64,000 nucleotides of DNA. Source: Nelumbo lutea (lineage: Eukaryota > Streptophyta > Magnoliopsida > Proteales > Nelumbonaceae). This document shows positions 57,496 through 64,000 of this stretch, piece after piece (positions within the stretch are counted from its first letter, which is position 1; each line of letters opens with the position of its first letter). The DNA lies in assembly GCA_022828595.1 (NCBI GenBank), contig JAKGHH010000001.1, positions 125,624,999 to 125,688,998 on the forward strand, written 5' to 3'. The position numbers and the translations under genes were made by a program. Under the pieces are notes generated by a model, which was not told the DNA's origin, ran no database searches, and was given only the letters and a program-made list of their open reading frames with translations.

Positions 57496-58432
57496 ATGGC
57501 AAACGGACAATTCGCCAAACTGTTGGACGATAACAAACTCAATTACCCAAATTATACTGACTGGTACCATAACCTTATGCTAGTATTAACGTCCAAGAAA
57601 TTGGACAAGGTTGCTAAGAACCCTGCTCCGGATCGTCCAGATGATAGGGCTTTTGAGGCACGTAGGAAAGAGTATCAAGAATGGGAAGATAAGGATTCTC
57701 TTGCCCGGTGCTATATCATAGCCTCCCTCGACAATCCGATACAAAGACAATTCGATCAGATCGAAGTGTCCAAAGATATTCTGGATAGTCTGAGGATAAA
57801 CTATGAAGAGCATAATCATTCTACTCGACATAAAGTCTTGAAACTATTCATGACCACTAAAATGACCAAGAGCCAAATGGTTCATGACCATTGTCTTAAA
57901 ATGACGGGTTGCATTAATGAACTAGAGGCACTAGGGTCGTCAGGACTAGGTCATGTCACCAAAGTTGATGCTATCGTAAATTCTTTGCCTCCCTCCTCCA
58001 ATCAGTTTATCATGAATTATAACATGAATAAGCTAAATGTTAGCCTTCAATAACTCAGCAATATATGGCAAAGGGTTGAAGAACTGATCAAGAAGGAGAA
58101 ATTGATAGCCATGCTTGTGAAAAGTGGCAATTCGGGTAAGAAGAAAAGGAAGGCAAAGAAAAAGTCTTAGAAAAAATACTAGCAAACCGAAAAAGCAGAA
58201 GAAGGACAAAGGATCGGATGCCTGTCACTTTTGCAAACAGACCGGCCACTGGAAGAGGAACTGTCATCAGTATCTGGAGACTAAGAAGCATGGTAATTTC
58301 GAATTTTTTATCATAGAGACCAATATGTTGGTCACTTCTGCTTCCTGGTGTATTGACTCTGGGGCTTTAACTCATGCATGTAACTCATTGCAGGGGTTCA
58401 TGATAAGTAGAAGACTGAGTGACGAGAAGTGA
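57496..58432 (+). pseudogene. Element B gag and protease
   Basis: MANGQFAKLLDDNKLNYPNY begins at 57496. The frame is open until TAA at 58051-58053. The upstream codons of that open frame (from 57400) are leader. After the stop, a second frame from 58124 carries a basic stretch, an intact zinc knuckle CHFCKQTGHWKRNC (about 58,222-58,263) and the protease motif DSGALTHAC (about 58,357-58,383). Its stop at 58430-58432 arises from a frameshift. Gag stops at nearly the same codon in A, but by a different mutation (A: TAG one codon earlier), so the two lesions are independent. Confidence 0.9.
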
Positions 58433-58452
58433 CACTCTACTTGGGGACTTCT

Positions 58453-60480
58453 GCAATAGTTGCGGCTACAACTATAGGAACTATAGAATTAGTTTTCAGA
58501 GAATGAACAATTGTACTTAAAGATTGTCTTTTCGTACCTAATTTAAGAAGAAATTTGATTTCTGTCTCAAAGTTATATGTGGATGGTTATTCTATTCTTT
58601 TCAGTAATGTGATTACTATTAAAAGGAATAACAAATTCCTTGCATATGGAGAACTTGAGAATGGTTTCTATGTTCTCCATCCTTCTCTGGAAACAAATTT
58701 AACCGAAACTACGTTGGATAATATCCCCAAGAAGAGAACACAATCAATCCCACGTGCCTGTGGCATTACCGACTTGGCCATATTAATGTGGATCGTATCA
58801 CAAGGTTGGTAAAGGATGGTCCTTTGGATTTTCTTACTGTATAAGATCTTCCAACTGGTGAGCATTTCCTTCAGGGTAAGATGACAAAATGGTCATTTAT
58901 GGGAAAGCCTGAAAGATCAACTGGCATTCTTGACCTTATACATATTGATGTGCGTAACCAATGCACATTTATTTTATAACATTTACCGATGATTATTCAC
59001 AGTATGGTTACGTACACCTAATGAGACATAAGTCCAAATCCTTTGAAAAGTTCAAAGAGTTCAGACAAGAGGTCGAGAAACAGTTAGGGAGAGAAATTAA
59101 GACCCTTCGATCAGATCGAGGTGCCGAGTATCTCTCAGACGAATTAAATGGTGTGTCAGAAAGGAGAAGTCAGACTCTATTAGATATAGTCTGTTCACTT
59201 CTCATGCACTTAGAGTTACCCACATCATTTTGGGGTTTCGCATTAGATACTACGATTTACGTGCTGAGCTGGGTTCCAACCAAATCTGTTTCCAAGACTC
59301 CGTATGAGCTTTGGATCGGTAAGAAACCAAGTGTGAGACACTTTAAATTTTGGGGTTGTCCAGCACATGTTAAGAGAACTAGTGCTGACAAATTGAAATC
59401 CAAGACCAGTCGTTACCTATTTGTAGGTTACCCAAAAGGCTCTATAGGTTACCTATTCTATGATCCAAGAGAGCAGAAAGTGTTTTGCAATCAAAATACC
59501 TACTTCTTAGAGGAAGATTATATCCTGGATAATCTTTATCAAGAAGTTGTTCTTGATGAGGAGAGCCCAGGGGTAGTGGGAGATGTCCCACCTGCTCTAG
59601 AAAATAACCAACCTAGAAGATCTACTCGGGTATCCAGACCTCCAATTCGTTACGACTATGACCAAGAAACTTACTTGGTGGAAGCCACGACCAATGAGGA
59701 GGATCCCCGGACTTATGCAGAAGCTATGTTGAACATAGATTCCTTGAAGTGGATAGATGCCATGAGAGCTGAGATAGACTCAATGGAGACCAATGGAGTC
59801 TGGATTTTGATAGATCCGCCCCTTGGGGTTAAAGCAATAGGTTGCAAATGGATTTATAAGAGGAAGAAGGGTCCCGGTGGTAAGGTTGAGACCTACAAGG
59901 CTCGTCTTGTGGCGAAATGGTACACTCAAAAAGAGGGAATCGACTATAAGGAAACCTTTTCGCCCGTGGCCATGCTTAAATCCATTAGGATCTTGCTAAC
60001 TGTAGCAGTATACCATGACTATGAGATTTGGCAAATGGATGTCAAAACTGCATTCCTGAACGGAGATCTTATTGAAAATATCTATATGTAGCAACCGCAA
60101 GGATTCATTATTGCAGGTCAAGAACACATGGTAGGTAAACTTAATCGATCCATAAATGGACTTAAGCAAGCTTCTAGAAGTTGGAACATCCGGTTTGACT
60201 CTACCGTCAAATAGTTTGATTTTGAGCAGAATCCAAATGAACCCTGTGTTTATAGAAAAACAGTGGGAGATAAGGTTACGTTCCTAGTTTTGTATGTAAA
60301 TGACATCCTACTCCTTGGGAATAATGTCGGGATGTTGAGTACGGTGAAAGTGTGGCTTTCACAACGATTCTCCATGAAAGATCTTGGAAAAGCCTCCTAC
60401 ATCTTGGGTCTTTGACTCTATAGAGATAGATCGAAGGGGATAATAGAATTATCTCAATTCTGCTTACATTGACAAAATAG
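58453..60480 (+). pseudogene. Element B pre-integrase, integrase and reverse transcriptase
   Basis: The pre-integrase domain (58555-58812) is frameshifted in the zinc site. 58961-60091 is one open frame covering the integrase core from FTDDYS to VGYPKGSIGYLFYD, a linker, and RT to MDVKTAFLNGDL. Between RSDRGAEYLSDE and NGVSERR about 20 residues present in A (about 9,265-9,325) are missing in frame, shortening the spacing to the catalytic Glu. RT continues past TAG 60089-60091. Its catalytic motif reads YVND (AAT at 60299-60301) instead of YVDD, which should abolish polymerase activity. Confidence 0.9.
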
Positions 60481-61280
60481 TCAAAAGATATAGTATGGAG
60501 AACTCCAAGAAAGGAAGTGTTCCTTTCAAGCAAGGAGTCACTCTCTCCAAGGGTATGTCTTCCAAGACTCATGAGGAGATTGAGTGCATGAGAGAGACTC
60601 CCTATGCTTCAGCCGTAGGGAGCATCATGTATGCCATGTTGTGCACTCGGTTCGACATTGCTCAGGCAATGAGTGTGGTAAGCAAGTTTCAATCGAACCC
60701 AAGTCAGGAGCACTAGACAGTTGTGAAGCACATACTAAAATACTTCCGAAGAACAAAAGAGTTTTGTCTGGTATTCGTTGGTAGTTCAGTACAGATCCGA
60801 GGGTATACTATTGTTGAGTTCCAGTCAGACCCAGATGAAAGAAAGTCTGCATCTGGTTACATCTTTACGATGGGGTCCTATGCAGTTAACTGTAAGAGCA
60901 GCAAACAGGGGTCTAATGCAGATTCCACAACCAAGGCCGAATACATTTTCACAAGTGAAGCTGCCAAGAAAGTCGTTTGGATGAAGAAGTCCATTCAGGA
61001 ATTAGGAGTATTTCCAACCATCACATCACTCATTCCATTATTGTGTGACAACACTGGAGCCATTGCTCTGTCTAAGGAGCCACGAGCCCACTCAAAGTCA
61101 AAGCATATCAAGAGGAAGTACCATGTAATACGGGAGATAGTTGGTAGAGGGGACATCCTAATTCAAAAGGTAGCATCAGCGGAAAATGTAGCAGAGCCAT
61201 TAACTAAGCCACTAACACAGAAAGTGTTTAAGAAACACGTGGAAAGTATGGGACTCCGGCTTGTACCCGATTGGACCTAA
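60481..61280 (+). pseudogene. Element B reverse transcriptase end and RNase H
   Basis: The RT thumb (ENSKKGSVPFKQGVTLSKGM) and connection precede a 185-codon open frame (60723-61280). That frame contains KSSKQGSNADSTTKAEYI, CDNTGAIALSKEPR and HVESMGLRLVPDWT, and ends at TAA 61278-61280. The first acidic residue of the RNase H site, expected in GYTDA, reads GYTIV, and the Glu before AEY is Lys, so activity is doubtful. Confidence 0.88.
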
Positions 61281-61294
61281 GTGCAAGTGGGAGC
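61281..61294 (+). promoter_or_regulatory. Polypurine tract region of element B
   Basis: gtgcaagtgggagc directly after the pol stop and before the 3' LTR, as in element A. Confidence 0.78.
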
Positions 61295-63054
61295 TGTTAG
61301 TGTATGCCCTTAGCTCCAATCAAATTGATGTACTTGTTGCCATTTATTGTAAATGAATAAAGTGCATAATCGATTCATGTTATTATGGTATGTTTCTGTG
61401 TAATACCCTTAAACTGGATACTTACGAGATTCGCGTTAGTTTAGAATCTTCATAGTCGTTGGATAGATCTGGGGAGATTTATCCTGCCAAGGTTGACACT
61501 AATGTGCCGCCAAGTTAGTTGGGGTGGCTTGTTTCAGCTGCCAGGGTGAGACCTGAGGAACATGGAGTGTGGGTTTTCTTGAAACCATGAACCAGACCAA
61601 ATTCCAGTATTGCCCTGGACCTTGGAGATAGATGGACAAAACTGGAAAGTTACACCTGACCCCTAGACTCGATTATGGTACTGCATTAGGTGTCGGATTG
61701 GGCTGTCTTTGATATGCCAATCAGTGAGATCCTTTTACCGGGTCAAAACCTGGGTATGTTGGGACAGTTCTTGAATTCACCTGAGTGGGTGATCATAGCA
61801 ATAGGATCAGCCCCTTTGTCGGACAAAATGAATGATTGGGGAATGCACTCTCTTTGATGGAAACCTAAACTACCGGCAGTGAATTTCAAATGTGTTTGAA
61901 ATTTGTTTTTATAAAATATATCTATATATTTATATATTAAAGTTTCGAAATATTTGCAAAAGGTTTTAATTATCGGGATCCATGTGAGTAGAGAGTGTAA
62001 CACTGTACCTTATAGTCAAGGGAGAGGTCCTCTCTTATCTGGCAGTGTTAGATCGTTATGGTCTGAGAGGATAAGTGTAAGACCGTTGAGGGTAATACCT
62101 AATGGGAAAATCTTGCATCTGCCCACAGTCCTTGGGTTTTCACAAGATGGCTCGACCCAATGACCATTTAGTGTAAATGTTGGGCCCATTAAAAGCCCAT
62201 GGTGATGGACTCATGGGTTCACTGTGACCAACAGTGGATTCGGCCAGGCCTTGTAACAAAGGCTAGGCTGAACCTATGTGGCCTTGTAACAAAGGCTAGG
62301 CTGAACCTATCCAGCATTTAATGGGTTAAGTGAGCAACATGACTTAATGGGCCTAAAGCCCAATTCGAACTAGGCTTAAATGGTTTAATTTTATAGGGCC
62401 AATTCTGCAGTTATAATCTTATTGGGATTAACAGTTGGATAAGATAATTATTATCAACTTAAGAGTCCTAATCTAAATACTATATTTAGATTAGGAACTC
62501 TCATTCCTAATGAGATTAGGAGGCTGATCCAGAATAGATTATAAATAGGGGGCCAAATTCCCTATAGGGAATTCATTCTCTCCTGAGCAGTTCTTCTCTC
62601 CATCAGTCTTGGCGCCTTCCCAATTCAATCTCCACCTATTGGAGCTATCAAGAATTGTTCTTGATATTGTTTCTTGGTGAGGAAACAATTACAGGTCGTG
62701 CTCACTTCGCCCTACTCGATTCTTGGTGAAGAATCCCAGGTTCTTGCTTAAGAACCCTTTTGTTGATCCTGCCTCAACATACACTGTGTCATCTTCAGTG
62801 GAGGTGGATTTGGTATCCTCTTTAGGCGTGAACACCTACTTTGGGAATTCCTTTTAATTCTGTATCAAGTATTTTCCTCTTCCTCCCTTTTGTTTCAAAT
62901 TTGATTCGGTTTTGTTTCAAAAATGATCATTGAAAATGCAGTTTTCTAAAATAGGGAATACGATTCCGAGATAGGGGAGAGAGAAATTTTTGAAATTTCG
63001 CCCAACCTTCCTATAGGATTCAGCCATCCATAAGATGGATCTCTCATCCCTTTA
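61295..63054 (+). repeat. 3' LTR of element B
   Basis: Starts TGTTAGTGTATG (acag deleted after TGTTAG) and ends CATCCCTTTA; 1,760 bp. TATAAATA is at 62540-62547. A 34-bp tandem duplication (units from 62248 and 62282, ccttgtaacaaaggctaggc) replaces about 55 bp found in the other LTRs. Confidence 0.9.
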
Positions 63055-63416
63055 GTGGTATCAGAGCTAGGTTCACATTCTTGAACCAAAATTAGACCTG
63101 ATTTGAACCTGTGCAAATAGGCAGAATTGGTTCTACCCGATTTGCGCAGATTAGGGTTTTTCGCTGAGAATTCGATTCTCAGCTATGGGCGATTGATCTG
63201 AAATTAAATATTTTATCTTCTGTAATATATTTAGAATTGTTCTATATATATTTCTTGAATTTTGGGTTGTTCGTATGGTGGAGATCGGAATCTTTTATTG
63301 GCGCAAGAAATCTGCGCACCTATTGATTCATTCTATTTATTCATGGTCTATAAATAATTTTTTTTATTTGTAAACGGAATGTATAGGATTCAATTCTGAT
63401 GTAAATTAATAGAGAA
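63055..63416 (+). mobile_element. Second partial leader fused to the 3' LTR of element B
   Basis: Directly after the 3' LTR a primer-binding site (tggtatcagagct, 63056-63068) and about 350 bp of family leader follow, matching 55664-56030. Similarity breaks off at about 63,416 after gatgtaaattaatagagaaa. The LTR therefore serves as both 3' LTR of B and 5' LTR of a truncated second copy. Confidence 0.87.
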
Positions 63417-64000
63417 ATATAAGTGCCTCTCTATTGGTGATTATAAGAGTTTAGAATTCATATTGTAAGGTTAACTAGTTAAGATTTAGAAATAATATTT
63501 AGGCTTTAGATTATAGGGTTTAAAATTTAGGGTTAGCATTTTTAGGGTTTAAGGGTTTAGTGATAAGGTTTCATGGTTTAAATTTGAAAATCAAGAGGTG
63601 GTGGGATGCATGTCCTCCAACTGGGTACGAGGCTAGGAGCCTTTAGCTATTTACAGCCGAAAAAAAAAAAAAAAAAGCCTTCATTATTCATAGGGCTTTC
63701 ATTTGATTGACACATTAGTCTATATGAACTTCATGTAATAGCAACAGTGCAGAATGGTTGACTATATCAACTAATGATAGGATTAGCTAAACAAAATATA
63801 TAACTGTTCAATGGGTTGTATGAACCAATAATAATGTCCCACGCCAGTCATAAAATATATGGGGCCTACAACCATTCAACCGCATGGGATTTCCACATCT
63901 ACACAGCCATCTTGTTCAACTAATCCGAATCATGTAGAAAAAGCCTTATAAACAGAAGGGGCCATATGTAGACAACCAAAATTTTCTCCGCATGCATTGG
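63417..64000. other. Right-hand flank: telomere-like repeats, poly-A and a MITE arm
   Basis: 63497-63560 has a cluster of TTTAGGG-like words (tttagggttagc, tttagggtttaagggtttag), degenerate plant telomere repeat. 63660-63676 is poly-A. 63813-63880 is an inverse copy of the MITE arm at about 23950-24022, and the element may continue past the window. No gene is recognised. Confidence 0.55.

Larger units (their letters stand above)
53959..63054 (+). mobile_element. Element B: full-length Ty1/copia retrotransposon with long LTRs
   Basis: 5' LTR 53959-55663, primer-binding site, 1.8-kb leader, gag, pol and 3' LTR 61295-63054: 9,096 bp in all. It is the same family as A, C and the solo LTR. The left insertion site lies in the ankyrin duplicate (flank tgtta). 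The right side has no matching flank because the 3' LTR continues into another leader. The coding region is the best preserved in the window (a 376-codon open frame), yet RT and integrase are both damaged, so it is non-autonomous. Confidence 0.92.

Noticed and set aside
1..64000. tRNA, rRNA, snRNA or bacterial operon-like features
   Set aside because: None seen on reading; the only tRNA-related sequences are retrotransposon primer-binding sites.

Overview
This is plant nuclear DNA, almost certainly from a flowering plant; the species cannot be told from the window. The evidence is Ty1/copia, Ty3/gypsy, LINE, CACTA, Mutator-like and hAT/MITE remnants, AT-rich spacers, GT-AG introns and one ankyrin-PGG gene of a land-plant family. 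There is no bacterial, organellar, rRNA, tRNA or CRISPR content that I can recognise.

Positions 1-21,325 are one old copia element (called E here, + strand) cut into three pieces by two nested insertions. Element A (1,947-13,224, + strand, 5-bp target duplication ttggg) is a copia element with LTRs of about 1.8-1.9 kb. It carries in its leader a solo LTR of its own family (5,023-6,955, duplication gtctg). Element D (13,903-20,907, - strand) is a second copia family with LTRs of about 340 bp. Inside D is C (16,131 to about 18,390), an LTR plus partial leader of the A/B family, at a point where D has lost its integrase core.

Positions 21,326-27,000 are AT-rich spacer with a run of small DNA transposons: a 178-bp MITE, two further inverted-repeat MITEs, a 1.2-kb hAT-like element with a GC-rich tandem-repeat core, and a 409-bp hAT MITE upstream of a gene.

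Positions 27,022-41,377 hold one split gene model on the + strand. Two gag-like (DUF4219/UBN2-type) exons 9.3 kb apart are followed by ankyrin exons and a C-terminal PGG/transmembrane exon. All predicted splice phases agree, yet several small indels break the frame, so it is a pseudogene or a badly sequenced gene. Its large first intron contains copia and LINE remnants, AT-rich DNA and microsatellites.

Positions 41,378-53,958 contain a Mutator-like N-terminal fragment, a minus-strand Ty3/gypsy pol remnant with a second RNase H, a CACTA terminus, a decayed CIP1-like coiled-coil fragment, a 609-bp hAT MITE with a perfect 8-bp duplication, a long featureless stretch, and a partial duplicate of the ankyrin gene. 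Copia element B (53,959-63,054) interrupts that duplicate. B has long open frames but a mutated RT active site and an integrase deletion. Its 3' LTR runs directly into another partial leader (to about 63,416). The last 600 bp contain degenerate telomere-like repeats and one arm of a MITE also present near 24 kb.

No element looks autonomous. I found no convincing new defence or regulatory system; the gag-like/ankyrin/PGG gene is the most interesting host locus.
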